A DNA stretch of 64,000 nt from Amycolatopsis keratiniphila subsp. keratiniphila (GTDB taxonomy: Bacteria; Actinomycetota; Actinomycetes; Mycobacteriales; Pseudonocardiaceae), in assembly GCF_001620365.2 (NCBI RefSeq), contig NZ_LQMT02000021.1:96160-160159 (forward strand), read 5' to 3'. Below the pieces are notes generated by a model. The model ran no database searches, was not told the DNA's origin, and saw nothing but the letters and a program-made list of their open reading frames with translations. Shown here one piece after another: positions 25,214 to 33,721 of this stretch. Each line of letters opens with the position of its first letter. The first letter of the stretch is position 1. The position numbers and the translations under genes were made by a program.

Positions 25214-26052
25214 CGGGCACTGAGGAAGACGATTTCGAGACCGCGGAGGCGTTCCGGGTCCGTGTCGATGTCGATCCGGGTGATCTTCCCGTCGTGAACG
25301 CTGAACGTGAAGACGGCCTTCGCTTCGCCGCGATGCGACCAGACCGCCGACGGATCCCCGCCGACCAGGGCCGGCCGGGCTGCCTCCGCGCGACCGGAGA
25401 AGAAGGCCGCGACCGCGTGGCCGCCGCGGACCTCGCCGACCACGGCGTCCGGGTCGAGCACTTCGAGCAGGGCTTCGAAATCACCGTTCCGGGCGGCTGC
25501 CAGGAAGGCGGCGATGACCTCCCGCTTCGGCGATCGCGCCGCGTCGGTCTCGTCGGAAGCGGTCTGCACCCGGCGTCTGGCCCGGCTCGCGAGCTGCCTG
25601 GCCGCCGCCGGCGAACGGCCGAGAACCGTGCCGATCTCGCCGAACGACACGGCGAACACGTCGTGCAGGACGAACGCGAGCCGCTCGGCGGGGTTCAGCT
25701 TGTCCAGCACCACCATCAGCGCGACCCCGACCGAGTCGGCCAGCAGCGCCTCGTCCTCCGGATCCTCCCTGGTGACATCGGGCAGCGCGGGCTCGGGCGG
25801 CATCGCCCCCGCGGACTCCTCCCGTCTGGCGCGGCGGGCTTCCAGCATGTTCAGGCAGACCCTGGCGACGACCGTGGTCAGCCAGCCCGCCGGATTCTCG
25901 ATCTCGTCGGTGTCCGCGCGGCTGACCCGCAGCCACGCCTCCTGCACCGCGTCCTCGGCCTCCCCGGGTGAGCCGAGTATCCGGTAGGCCACCGCCCGCA
26001 AGCGGCCCTGGTGCTCGGCGAACCGCTCGCTCACCCACTCCTGCTCGGCCAT
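25210..26052 (-). CDS. ECF41-type RNA polymerase sigma factor
   Basis: A 280-residue protein: sigma2 domain (about residues 10-75, with GSPGEAEDAVQEAWLR), sigma4 (about 110-165, LNPAERLAFVLHDVFAVSFGEIG), then a SnoaL-like C-terminal domain (about 175-280). That extension defines the ECF41/SigJ-like group, where it tunes sigma activity instead of an anti-sigma factor. The ATG at 26052 lies after a region with three TGTCACA boxes, the -35 signature of ECF41-dependent promoters, so autoregulation is likely. It is coupled to a VOC gene and divergent from a second one. Confidence 0.85.
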   Translation of the reverse strand: MAEQEWVSERFAEHQGRLRAVAYRILGSPGEAEDAVQEAWLRVSRADTDEIENPAGWLTTVVARVCLNMLEARRARREESAGAMPPEPALPDVTREDPEDEALLADSVGVALMVVLDKLNPAERLAFVLHDVFAVSFGEIGTVLGRSPAAARQLASRARRRVQTASDETDAARSPKREVIAAFLAAARNGDFEALLEVLDPDAVVGEVRGGHAVAAFFSGRAEAARPALVGGDPSAVWSHRGEAKAVFTFSVHDGKITRIDIDTDPERLRGLEIVFLSAR

Positions 26053-26076
26053 CTGTCACATTCCTCCGTCCGGGTC

Positions 26077-26116
26077 TGTCACAGCGAATGACCGGCGAAC
26101 CCGTCCCGATGTGACA
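26077..26116. promoter_or_regulatory. Candidate ECF41-dependent divergent promoters
   Basis: On the minus strand TGTCACA (complement of 26110-26116) is followed 16 nt later by GGTC (26093-26090), close to the TGTCACA-N16-CGTC reported for ECF41 promoters and directed at the sigma gene. On the plus strand TGTCACA (26077-26083) is followed after 18 nt by CGTC (26102-26105), directed at the VOC gene at 26159. A further TGTCACA lies at 26054-26060. Confidence 0.5.
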
Positions 26117-26158
26117 TCGCCGGTCCGACCACCCGTTTCGGATCCACAGGAGACCATC

Positions 26159-26572
26159 ATGAAAGCGCACGTCAGCTCGATCCTTCTCGGCGTCCAGGAC
26201 CTGGCCAGGTCCAAGGCGTTCTACACGGAGGGCCTCGGCTGGAGGATCAAGGACGACTACGGCGTCTCGGTGTTCTTCGAACCGGACGGCGGCACCTGGG
26301 TCGGCTTCTACGGCCGCGAAGGCCTCGCGGCCCAGGTGGGCACGAGCGCGGAGGGCAATGGCTTCAGCGGACTGGTCCTCAGCTACGTCGTCCGCAGCGA
26401 GGCGCGCGTCGACGAGATCGTCGCCGAGGCCGAGAAGGCCGGGGCCACGATCCTGAAGCCCGCGGGCGCCCTGCCGTGGGGCGGATATGGAGGCACCTTC
26501 GCGGATCTGGACGGCTACGTCTGGAGCATCAGCTACAGCGGGAAGGGCACGGATCAGCCGTACGCGGAGTGA
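26159..26572 (+). CDS. VOC-family protein
   Basis: A 137-residue VOC protein: SSILLGVQDLARSKAFYTEG opens the first module and GGTFADLDGYVWSISYS closes the second. The ribosome site CAGGAGA lies before the ATG at 26159. It is divergent from the ECF41 sigma gene and probably read from an ECF41-type promoter, so both VOC genes flanking the sigma factor may be its regulon (inference). Enzymatic activity, if any, is unknown. Confidence 0.8.
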   Translation: MKAHVSSILLGVQDLARSKAFYTEGLGWRIKDDYGVSVFFEPDGGTWVGFYGREGLAAQVGTSAEGNGFSGLVLSYVVRSEARVDEIVAEAEKAGATILKPAGALPWGGYGGTFADLDGYVWSISYSGKGTDQPYAE

Positions 26573-26585
26573 TCATCGGCCGAGC

Positions 26586-26617
26586 CCGGGTCCCTCGTGT
26601 TCTCGCGAGGGGCCCGG
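26586..26617. terminator. Terminator after the VOC gene
   Basis: CCGGGTCCCTCG (26586-26597) pairs with CGAGGGGCCCGG (26606-26617), 12 bp with one T-G pair and an 8-nt loop, 13 nt after the VOC stop codon. Confidence 0.75.
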
Positions 26618-26713
26618 TGTCTCCGGCGTGTCAGCGCCATGGCGGTCCGGTGTCAGGCGGGTCGACGATCGTTGCTTTCACAACGAGAGATCACCACCAC
26701 CAAGGAGTTCGAG

Positions 26714-27538
26714 ATGTCCGTCTTCCCCACCCCGCAGCCGATCACCGCCGCCCTGGCCGTCGCCGGCGCCCGGGTCCGCCTCACCGCGAGCGAACGCACC
26801 GACACGGTGGTCCTGGTCGAGCCGATCGACGCCACGAGCAAGTCGGACGTGAAGGTCGCCGAGAACACCAAGGTCGGCTTCGACGGCGGAAAGCTGTCGA
26901 TCGAGACGAAGAAGGCGGGAGGCAAGAACGGCTCGGTCGCGATCACGATCGAGGTGCCCACCGGTTCTCAGCTGGCCCTGAACACCGCTTGGTCGGACGT
27001 CGACGCCGACGGCCGGTTCGGTGACTGCGTGCTGGAGATGTCGTCGGGGCAGGTCCGGATCGACCGCGCCGCGTCGGTGCGAGGCGACCTCGCTGCCGGC
27101 GAGATCGCGATCGGGCACGTCGCCGGGGCCGTGAACATCGAAGGCGGCTCGGCCGGAGTCCGGATCGGCGAGGTCGAAGGCACCGTCAAGTATTCGGGCT
27201 CGACCGGGAAGGTCTGGATCGGGCACGCTCGGTCCGAAATCGAACTTTCCGGCTCCAGCGGCAGTTTCGACATCGACCGCGCCGACGGCGACGTCGTCGC
27301 GTCGGCGGCGAACTGCCCGATCCGCGTCGGGCGGCTGTCGCGCGGCGAGGCCGAACTGATGAACGCTTCCGGCGGCATCGAGGTCGGTGTCGACGGGGAC
27401 ACCGCGACGGTGGATGCCAAGAGCACCAAGGGATCCGTGCACAACTCGCTCGCGACCGCCGGTGAGGGCGGCGTGGGCGGCGTCAAGATCCACGCCCGCA
27501 CGCGACTGGACGACATCGTCATTCACCGCGCCGCGTGA
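26714..27538 (+). CDS. DUF4097-type beta-helix repeat protein
   Basis: A 274-residue protein starting at the ATG at 26714 after AAGGAG. After an N-terminal sandwich region come repeating short strands with G-x-V/I patterns (VRIGEVEGTVKYSGSTGKVWIG), typical of the DUF4097 right-handed beta-helix often called adhesin-like. No signal peptide is visible, so it is probably cytoplasmic or released by other means. Such proteins lie near sigma factor or membrane stress genes in actinobacteria. Role unknown; a structural or ligand-binding scaffold is plausible. Confidence 0.75.
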   Translation: MSVFPTPQPITAALAVAGARVRLTASERTDTVVLVEPIDATSKSDVKVAENTKVGFDGGKLSIETKKAGGKNGSVAITIEVPTGSQLALNTAWSDVDADGRFGDCVLEMSSGQVRIDRAASVRGDLAAGEIAIGHVAGAVNIEGGSAGVRIGEVEGTVKYSGSTGKVWIGHARSEIELSGSSGSFDIDRADGDVVASAANCPIRVGRLSRGEAELMNASGGIEVGVDGDTATVDAKSTKGSVHNSLATAGEGGVGGVKIHARTRLDDIVIHRAA

Positions 27539-27645
27539 TTCCGGATGGGCCGGTTGGGGTGGTCGCGTTTAGTCGGCTAATTGCGGCCACCCTCGCTCTC
27601 TGCATTGCCTTTAGGCGTCCTACATCGTTCGATATAGCCTGAACA

Positions 27646-27655
27646 TGCTATAGCA
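27646..27655. promoter_or_regulatory. Short palindrome upstream of the HNH gene
   Basis: TGCTATAGCA is a perfect 10-bp palindrome 31 nt before the GTG start at 27687, in an A+T-richer stretch. It could be an operator or contain the -10 box of the HNH gene. Confidence 0.3.
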
Positions 27656-27686
27656 CAGGTGTTCGATCCGGCGTAGCGTTGATCTT

Positions 27687-28943
27687 GTGTCCAGCGACGA
27701 AGCACCTCCGAAGACGACCACCGAGTGGTGGCGCGTCGACACCGCGACGCTGCACGCCCGCAAACAGGAACTCGAAGTCCAGAAACGACAGTTGGATGCC
27801 GAGCAGAACGCGATCCTCGCCGAAATCAACTCCCGCGGGATCCGCGGCTGCAGCGGTCATTCGACACTGGCCGGGTTGATTCTCGAGGACTTCCTTGTCT
27901 CGGACAAAGAAGCCGCCGCCCGCGCCGACCGCGTCCTCGCCCTGCACCCCGGCCCCGCGATCGGCGGCGACCCCGAACCACCCCTGGCGCCACTCACTGC
28001 CGAAGCCGCTGCGGAGGGCGCGATCGGTGGCGGCCAGATCGACGCCATCATCAAAACGCTCGCCCGCATCCCCTCCACCGTCCCCGACGACGAGGTGCGG
28101 GCCGGGGAGAAGATCCTCGTCGAACTGGCCCGGCACGCCGGACCACGCCAGATCGCCCGCGCCGGACGTCGCCTGCTCGACGAACTCGACCCCGACGGCA
28201 AAGAACCCCGCAACGACGACCCCAAAGACACCCGCCCCGAACTACGCTTCGTCAAACATCGCGACGGCACCTTAGGCCTCAAGGCTCGCCTGGATCTGGA
28301 AACCTACGCCCGCCTGAAGTCCGACCTGGATCCCATGGCCAAACCCCACAAAGCCATCGACGGAGTCCGGGATGCCCGCACCCAGGACGAACGCTACGGG
28401 GACGCCTTCACCGACTACGTGCGGTTGAAGACCACCAGCCGCAACCTCCCCGGCCAAGCAGGCGAAGCCACCCACATCCTCATCACCATGTCCTACGACG
28501 ACCTGATCCGCGACATCGGCGAAGCACACCTCGACCTGGTCGGCCCCATCAGCGCCACCGACGCCCGCATCCTCGCCTGCGACGCCCGCGTCCGCCCCGG
28601 CGTCCTCGGCACCACAGGCGACCCCCTCGACATCGGCCGCTCCAAACGCACCGTGTCCTTAGCACAGAAATACGCGCTCACCCTCCGCGACGGCGGCTGC
28701 GCGTTCCCCGGTTGTGACATGCCCGTCCCCCGCTGCACCGCCCACCACATCGTCTTCTGGCAACACCACGGCGAAACCAAAATCGACAACCTCGTACTCC
28801 TCTGCACCAAACACCACCGACTCATCCACCGCAGCGAATGGAAAGTCCAGATCGCCCAAGACGGACTCCCCGAATTCACGCCGCCCGCCTACCTCGACCC
28901 CACCGGCACACCAAGGAGGAACACCATGCACCTCAGAACATAG
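27687..28943 (+). CDS. DUF222/HNH endonuclease domain protein (13E12-like)
   Basis: A 418-residue protein: N-terminal coiled-coil (about residues 20-50), DUF222-like helical middle, and a C-terminal HNH nuclease motif (GCAFPGC, TAHHIVFWQHHGET and LCTKHHRLIH) with two zinc-type cysteine pairs. These 13E12/REP-type proteins occur in many copies in actinobacterial genomes and may be linked to mobile DNA, but their role is not settled. The GTG start at 27687 has no strong ribosome site. Codon use in the C-terminal half is richer in C-ending Asp, His and Pro codons than the neighbours, a family trait. Confidence 0.85.
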   Translation: MSSDEAPPKTTTEWWRVDTATLHARKQELEVQKRQLDAEQNAILAEINSRGIRGCSGHSTLAGLILEDFLVSDKEAAARADRVLALHPGPAIGGDPEPPLAPLTAEAAAEGAIGGGQIDAIIKTLARIPSTVPDDEVRAGEKILVELARHAGPRQIARAGRRLLDELDPDGKEPRNDDPKDTRPELRFVKHRDGTLGLKARLDLETYARLKSDLDPMAKPHKAIDGVRDARTQDERYGDAFTDYVRLKTTSRNLPGQAGEATHILITMSYDDLIRDIGEAHLDLVGPISATDARILACDARVRPGVLGTTGDPLDIGRSKRTVSLAQKYALTLRDGGCAFPGCDMPVPRCTAHHIVFWQHHGETKIDNLVLLCTKHHRLIHRSEWKVQIAQDGLPEFTPPAYLDPTGTPRRNTMHLRT

Positions 28944-29011
28944 GCCGAACCACGGCTGCCCATGTCGTGTCCGCCTAGCAACCCGTACGGCGAAGTGACT
29001 GCGCTCCGGTG

Positions 29012-29039
29012 CCCCGATGCGACCAATATGGCATTGGGG
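29012..29039. repeat. Hairpin in the intergenic region 28944-29222
   Basis: CCCCGATGC (29012-29020) and GCATTGGGG (29031-29039) form a stem with one mismatch after the HNH gene. It looks like a fragment of a dispersed intergenic element, and lies where a terminator is expected. The rest of the 280-nt gap (to 29222) holds a second GGGGC/GCCCC pairing near 29103-29140 but no gene. Confidence 0.45.
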
Positions 29040-29222
29040 ACACTCAACTCGCTGGCCTCGGGGCGTAAAGCGAACCCGGCCGCAACCAGCAAGGCGCGAA
29101 GGGGCCTGTCACCGCATCAGACGCAACGAAAGCCCCCTTCAGCCCACGGACAAGCGCGTCACCTTTGCCTCACCCCTCAGTAAACTCGGAACACGCCGAC
29201 AACCTCATCTAGGAGTCGCTCG

Positions 29223-29702
29223 ATGAAGCTCGACTGGGCCGGCTGCCTCAACAGCCGCGACGTCGGGGGCTTGCTCTCGGCCGATGGACGGCGGATCCGT
29301 TCCGGCGTGCTTTTCCGGTCCGACAGCCATAATCGGTTGACCGTCGACGGGATAGCCGCGGTCCGGGCGGCCGGGATCGGTCGCATACTCGACCTCCGGT
29401 GGACGCGGGAAACCGAGCTGGAGCCCAGCCCGTTCGCCGGCGATCCGGTGTACCGCAACGCGCCCTTGATCGCCGAACTGGCCGAACAAGGCACCACCAT
29501 GCCGGACGCGTACCGCACGATGCTCGACGACAACCGACGTCAGATCACCGGCGTCTTCGTTCAGCTGAGTGACGCTCCGCCCGGTCCGCTCGCGGTGCAC
29601 TGCAGTGCCGGGCGCGATCGGCCGGCAGCACCCCTCCGCCTGACGAAGGGAGGAGCCACCAGGACTCAGCTAAGCCAGGTGAGAGATCGTCTGCTCGCTT
29701 AA
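29223..29702 (+). pseudogene. Tyrosine-protein phosphatase, C-terminally truncated
   Basis: A 159-residue frame with a good start (AGGAGTCG before the ATG at 29223). It keeps the bacterial Tyr-phosphatase features: NSRDVGGL near the start, ILDLRWTRETELE, and the P-loop VHCSAGRDR (CX5R). Immediately after the P-loop the sequence loses the family pattern and ends about 25 residues later, whereas relatives continue for about 90-100 residues. The end abuts the convergent proline iminopeptidase (4-nt overlap). A deletion probably removed the C-terminal part; catalytic function is doubtful. Confidence 0.65.
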
Positions 29703-30637
29703 GACGAAGCGAACCGGTCCAGCGCCGCGAGTTTCCAGGCCCGCTTCACGTCGCTCGAGTGGTGTCCTGAATCGTCGTCGATCAGCAACTCCGCGCCGGG
29801 CCAGGCGCGGGCGAGTTCCCAGGCCGTGTCCACCGGGCAGCTCAGGTCACGGCGGCCGTGGATCAGTACTCCGGGAATGTCGCGCAACAGACCGGCGTCG
29901 CGGATCAGTGCGCCGGGCTCCAGCCAGCCGGCGTGGGAGTAGTAGTGCGTGACGATGCGCGCGAGCGCGAGTTCCCATTCGCCGATCGAACCATTGTGGA
30001 CGGTCGCGCCGGGTTCGAGTGAGAGCACGGTGTCCTCCCAGCGGCACCAGGAACGGGCGGCCTCGATCCGCACGTTCGGGTCGGGATCTTCCAGGAGCCG
30101 CGCGTAAGCGGCGACCAGATCACCGGAGAGATCACCTCGGAAACGGGCCCATTCCTCGGGGAAGAACCGGCCGGCGCCGTGATACAGCCAGTCGATCTCG
30201 GAGGGCCGTGTCGTACTGATGGCGCTGACGACGATCTCGGTGACCCGCTCCGGGAATCGTTCGGCGTAGGCGAGTGCGAGGGTGGTGCCCCAAGAACCGC
30301 CGGTGACGAGCCAGCGCTCGATCCCCAGATGTTCCCGCAGGCGTTCCATGTCGGCGACGAGATGATCCGTCGTGTTGTGCCGCATGTCGGTCGCCGGGTC
30401 ACTCGCGTGCGGGGTGCTGCGACCGCAGCCGCGCTGGTCGAACAGCACCGCGCGATAGCGGGCCGGGTCGAACATCCGCCGCATCCCCGGCGTACAGCCC
30501 TGCCCGGGGCCGCCGTGCAGCATGACCGCGGGCTTCCCGGCGGGGTTCCCGCAGGTCTCCCAGTAGACGAGGTTGCCGTCACCTACATCGAGCAGTCCCT
30601 TGTCATATGGCTCGGCAGGTGGGTACAGATCGATCAT
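29699..30637 (-). CDS. pip: Proline iminopeptidase
   Basis: A 312-residue alpha/beta hydrolase of peptidase family S33. The oxyanion segment HGGPGQG, the nucleophile elbow GGSWGTTLALAYA (Ser about 114), FDQRGCGRSTPH and the His-containing DDDSGHHSS near the end identify it. It removes N-terminal proline from peptides, in the cytoplasm. Size is standard. It is monocistronic, starting at the ATG at 30637. Confidence 0.93.
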   Translation of the reverse strand: MIDLYPPAEPYDKGLLDVGDGNLVYWETCGNPAGKPAVMLHGGPGQGCTPGMRRMFDPARYRAVLFDQRGCGRSTPHASDPATDMRHNTTDHLVADMERLREHLGIERWLVTGGSWGTTLALAYAERFPERVTEIVVSAISTTRPSEIDWLYHGAGRFFPEEWARFRGDLSGDLVAAYARLLEDPDPNVRIEAARSWCRWEDTVLSLEPGATVHNGSIGEWELALARIVTHYYSHAGWLEPGALIRDAGLLRDIPGVLIHGRRDLSCPVDTAWELARAWPGAELLIDDDSGHHSSDVKRAWKLAALDRFASS

Positions 30638-30772
30638 GAACGAAGACTAGACCGTCAGTGAGGCCACGAAACACTTTCGCCGCAACGAAGTTCAGCACAC
30701 CGGCCCTTTCCTCACCGCGCCCGAAGGGGCAGATTCGGAGGTTCACCGGCGAAAAACCACGAACGGGGAACC

Positions 30773-31870
30773 ATGGCGGTCGACGGCATGAACCACACCG
30801 TTGGGGTGGAAGAAGAGTTCGTCCTGCTCGACCCGGTCGACGGCTCGGTCGCGTTGCGCGCGCCCGAGCTTCTCGAAAGCCTCGCCCCCGGGCCGGACGT
30901 CACCGGTGAGCTGATGCGGTTCCAGATCGAGACCGCGACCGGCGTCTGCCGCGGCCTGGACGAGGTGCGCTCGGAACTGACGCGGCTACGGCAGACGGTC
31001 GCGACGGCGGCGGAAGCCGACGGCTGCCTGATGGTGGCGGCCGGGATCCCGCCCGGCCGCCTGCGGGGAGACACGCTCACGCCGGAACCCCGATACCGGC
31101 GGATGGCGCAGGCGTTCCCGGAGCTGATCGGCGAGGCCGGGACGTGCGCCTGTCATGTGCATGTCGGCCTGCCGTCGCGGGATCTCGGCGCCCGCGTCCT
31201 CGCCGGGCTGCGGCCGTGGCTCGCGCCGTTGCTGGCGCTCAGTGTCAACTCCCCGGTGGAGAACGGTGCCGACTCCGGCTGGGCGAGCAGGCGTTTCCCG
31301 ATCTGGAACCGGTGGCCGACGGCGAAGCCGCCCGACGAATGGTCCGGCGCGGCCGCGTACGACCGGAGCATCCGGGAGGCCTTGCGCCGCGGCGCCGCGC
31401 TCGACGCGGCGGGCGTGTACTTCTACGCGCGCCTTTCCCCTCGGCATCCCACGGTCGAGGTGCGGATCGCCGACGTCTGCCTCGCCGTCGACGACGCCGT
31501 GCTCCTCGCGGCGCTGGTGCGCGGGCTGGTCGCGACCTGCGCCGCGACGACGAGACCGCCGCGCGCCCGCGGTGCCCGGATCGACGCCGCCTTGGCGGCA
31601 GCCGCGCGGAGCGGTCTCGAAGGGCCGGGCATCGACGTCTTCACCGGACGGGAGGCCGATCAGCGGGAGCTGATCGGCGAACTGGTCGAGTTCATCCGGC
31701 CGGCGCTCACCGCGGCGGGCGACGCCGAAGACGTCGACCGGGGGTTGGACTCACTGTTCGAACACGGGACCGGCGCGGACCGGCAGCGCCGGTTGCTCGC
31801 GGAAGCGGCTTCTCCCGGCGAGTTCGCCGCGGATCTCGCCCACGCGACGATGAACGTCCCCGCCCGGTAG
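30773..31870 (+). CDS. Carboxylate-amine ligase, GCS2 (YbdK/EgtA-like) family
   Basis: A 365-residue ATP-dependent ligase of the GCS2 group: VGVEEEFVLLDP at the N-terminus binds metal and ATP, CACHVHVGLPS and EVRIADVCL are further active-site elements. Members join glutamate to cysteine or act as weak glutamate-cysteine ligases (YbdK). Mycothiol-producing actinomycetes lack glutathione, so a related carboxylate-amine ligation is more likely here. The start ATG at 30773 follows GGGGAAC. It is convergent with the response regulator at 31882 (11-nt gap). Confidence 0.85.
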   Translation: MAVDGMNHTVGVEEEFVLLDPVDGSVALRAPELLESLAPGPDVTGELMRFQIETATGVCRGLDEVRSELTRLRQTVATAAEADGCLMVAAGIPPGRLRGDTLTPEPRYRRMAQAFPELIGEAGTCACHVHVGLPSRDLGARVLAGLRPWLAPLLALSVNSPVENGADSGWASRRFPIWNRWPTAKPPDEWSGAAAYDRSIREALRRGAALDAAGVYFYARLSPRHPTVEVRIADVCLAVDDAVLLAALVRGLVATCAATTRPPRARGARIDAALAAAARSGLEGPGIDVFTGREADQRELIGELVEFIRPALTAAGDAEDVDRGLDSLFEHGTGADRQRRLLAEAASPGEFAADLAHATMNVPAR

Positions 31871-31881
31871 ACGGGCCGTCG

Positions 31882-32487
31882 TCACAGCCAGCCGGACTCG
31901 CGCGCGATCCGCACGGCGTCGACCCGGTTGCGGGCGCTGAGCTTCGAAACGATCGTCGTCAGGTAGTTCCGCACGGTGCCGGCGGACAGGAACAACTCGG
32001 CGGCGATCTCGGTCGGATCGGAGCCGACCGACGCCAGCCGGAGCACCTCGATCTCGCGGGCGGTGAGCGGGCATTCCTCGCTGTCCCAGGCGGCGAGCGC
32101 CAGGTCGCCGTCGACGACGCGCCGTCCGGCGGCGACTCCGCGGACCGCGTTGGCGAGCCGGTCGGCGGGCGCGTCCTTGCGCAGGAAACCGTTGACCTTC
32201 GCGGCCAGCGCCCGCCGCAGGGTGCCGGGGCTGCCGAGCGAGGTGAGGATCAGTGTGCGCACGCCGGGCAGTTGCTCGTGCAGTTCGGCGGCCGCGGTGA
32301 GCCCGTCCTTGCCCGGGAGGTCGATGTCGATCAGCGCGATGTCGGGGCGCGCGGACTGGGCGAGCGGGAGGATCTCGTCGCCGCTGGCGCATTCGGCGAC
32401 GACTTCGATGTCGGGTTCCAAACCGAGCAGCGCGACCAGGGCCCCCCGGACAATGTGCATGTCCTCGGCCACCAGGACCTTGATCAT
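31882..32487 (-). CDS. NarL/DesR-family response regulator (copy 1 of 3)
   Basis: A 201-residue two-domain regulator: receiver domain with acidic pocket (AEDMH), phosphorylated Asp in LIDIDLPGKDG and Lys in LRKDAPADRL; C-terminal LuxR-type HTH (CPLTAREIEVLRL ... SAGTVRNYLTTIVSKLSARNRVDAV). It is very similar to the regulators at 35141 and 40728. Start set at ATG 32487 by analogy with them; ATG 32496 is possible. No histidine kinase is adjacent, so it may be driven by the double kinase at 38326 or by a kinase elsewhere. Confidence 0.88.
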   Translation of the reverse strand: MIKVLVAEDMHIVRGALVALLGLEPDIEVVAECASGDEILPLAQSARPDIALIDIDLPGKDGLTAAAELHEQLPGVRTLILTSLGSPGTLRRALAAKVNGFLRKDAPADRLANAVRGVAAGRRVVDGDLALAAWDSEECPLTAREIEVLRLASVGSDPTEIAAELFLSAGTVRNYLTTIVSKLSARNRVDAVRIARESGWL

Positions 32488-32899
32488 CGACCCCATCTGC
32501 CTTTCGCCTGCGTCTCGCCCCACGAGCCGACGATACTATCCTCACACACTCGTTCCGCGAAATGGAAACCGGCCCTTGACCGCCGCGGGGGGACGCGGTC
32601 AAGGGCCGGTTCTGTGTTGCCGCGGGAATACGTTCTTCGGACCGCGCCAACACGGCCGGGGAGGTTCCGGCGTGAATGCGCTACCAGGAATTCTGCGGTC
32701 GCCGACCACCAGGATCCAGTGCGCGTACCACCGGTGGACCATGGTTTTCGCATGCTCCACACCCCGTGAAATTTTCACGTCGGCGCACACATGAATCCAT
32801 ATCCGGCGGTGAATCAAGCACTTCAGGAGAAGCCGTGGCGAACACTACTGTCGGAAACCGCAAAGCATGCCAGAAATCCTCGAGCGAAAGGACGGCACA
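32488..32899. promoter_or_regulatory. Divergent promoter region between response regulator and AraC gene
   Basis: A 412-nt gap without a gene. A 15-bp perfect hairpin lies at 32569-32583/32595-32609 (CCGGCCCTTGACCGC arm). GTTCC at 32552-32556 faces GGAAAC at 32564-32569, a possible regulator site upstream of the response regulator. The part near 32690-32860 has nothing recognisable beyond the probable promoter of the AraC gene. Confidence 0.45.
32569..32609. terminator. Hairpin in the divergent regulator promoter region
   Basis: A 15-bp perfect stem with an 11-nt loop, 82 nt upstream of the response regulator start. No gene ends beside it on either strand, so it may insulate the two divergent promoters rather than end a known transcript. 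Confidence 0.5.
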
Positions 32900-33643
32900 A
32901 TGGATGAGACTGTCCGGCGAGCCGTGGAGCGAGCCATTGGGGCCATGAACGAGAAACTGGGCGAAGAGCTCACTATCGACGACATCGCCCGCGCCGCGAC
33001 CTTCAGCAAATTCCATTTCACCAGGGTGTTCCAGCAGGCCACCGGGGTCTCGCCCGGCCGGTTCCTGTCCGCGCTGCGGCTCGACGAGGCCAAGCGCCTG
33101 CTGCTGACCACCTCGATCACGGTCGCCGACATCAGCCACCGCGTCGGCTACAACAGCGTCGGCACCTTCAGCACGCGGTTCAGCAGCCGCGTCGGCCTGT
33201 CCCCGTCCGCGTACCGGCGGCAGGGCGGCTTCCAGCGCCGCCTGGCCGGCGAGCCCCGCCCCGACCCGAAGCGGGCGATCGTCCGCGGTTTCGTGTCGGC
33301 GCCGCCGGAGATCTCGCCCGGCCTCGTCTTCGTCGGCCTCTTCCCGACGCGGATCCCCGAGGGCGCGCCCGTGCGGTACACGGTCATCGACGCCCCCGGC
33401 CCCTATCAGCTGACCGAGGTCCCGGAAGGCGACTGGCACCTCGTCGCACACTGCGTGACCGGCCCGCTCACGCGCCGCGGCACCGGATACACCGGGCACC
33501 ACGGTCCGATCACCGTCGAGCCGGGGGTCACCGCGCGGCTCGCGGACCTGCGGATGCGCCCCAAGCGCCTGTTCGACCCGCCGGTCCTGCTCGCGCTGCC
33601 CGATCTGCGGCACCGGCCGGAGCCGGTCAAGCGCGCGGCCTGA
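32900..33643 (+). CDS. AraC-family transcriptional regulator
   Basis: A 247-residue protein with the AraC DNA-binding domain at the N-terminus (residues about 1-105): two HTHs, LTIDDIARAATFSKFHFTRVF and ITVADISHRVGYNSVGTFS. The C-terminal half is an unrecognised effector domain. This HTH-first order is the reverse of classical AraC. GAAAGGA before the ATG at 32900 sets the start. It lies between two response-regulator genes in the regulatory island left of the enediyne-type cluster; its target is unknown. Confidence 0.85.
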   Translation: MDETVRRAVERAIGAMNEKLGEELTIDDIARAATFSKFHFTRVFQQATGVSPGRFLSALRLDEAKRLLLTTSITVADISHRVGYNSVGTFSTRFSSRVGLSPSAYRRQGGFQRRLAGEPRPDPKRAIVRGFVSAPPEISPGLVFVGLFPTRIPEGAPVRYTVIDAPGPYQLTEVPEGDWHLVAHCVTGPLTRRGTGYTGHHGPITVEPGVTARLADLRMRPKRLFDPPVLLALPDLRHRPEPVKRAA

Positions 33644-33653
33644 CCCTCACCCG

Positions 33654-33712
33654 GATGTCAGGAAAGGGTCGTTCAGGACGGGAAACGTCTTGAACGACCC
33701 TTTCCTGACATC
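33654..33712. terminator. Long bidirectional terminator
   Basis: A 27-bp stem with one G-T pair (33654-33680 with 33686-33712, 5-nt loop) lies between the convergent AraC and DUF1702 genes. Its arm GTCAGGAAAGGGTCGTTCA belongs to a type of long palindrome seen repeatedly between genes in Amycolatopsis. Confidence 0.85.
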
Positions 33713-33721
33713 TGCGGGACC

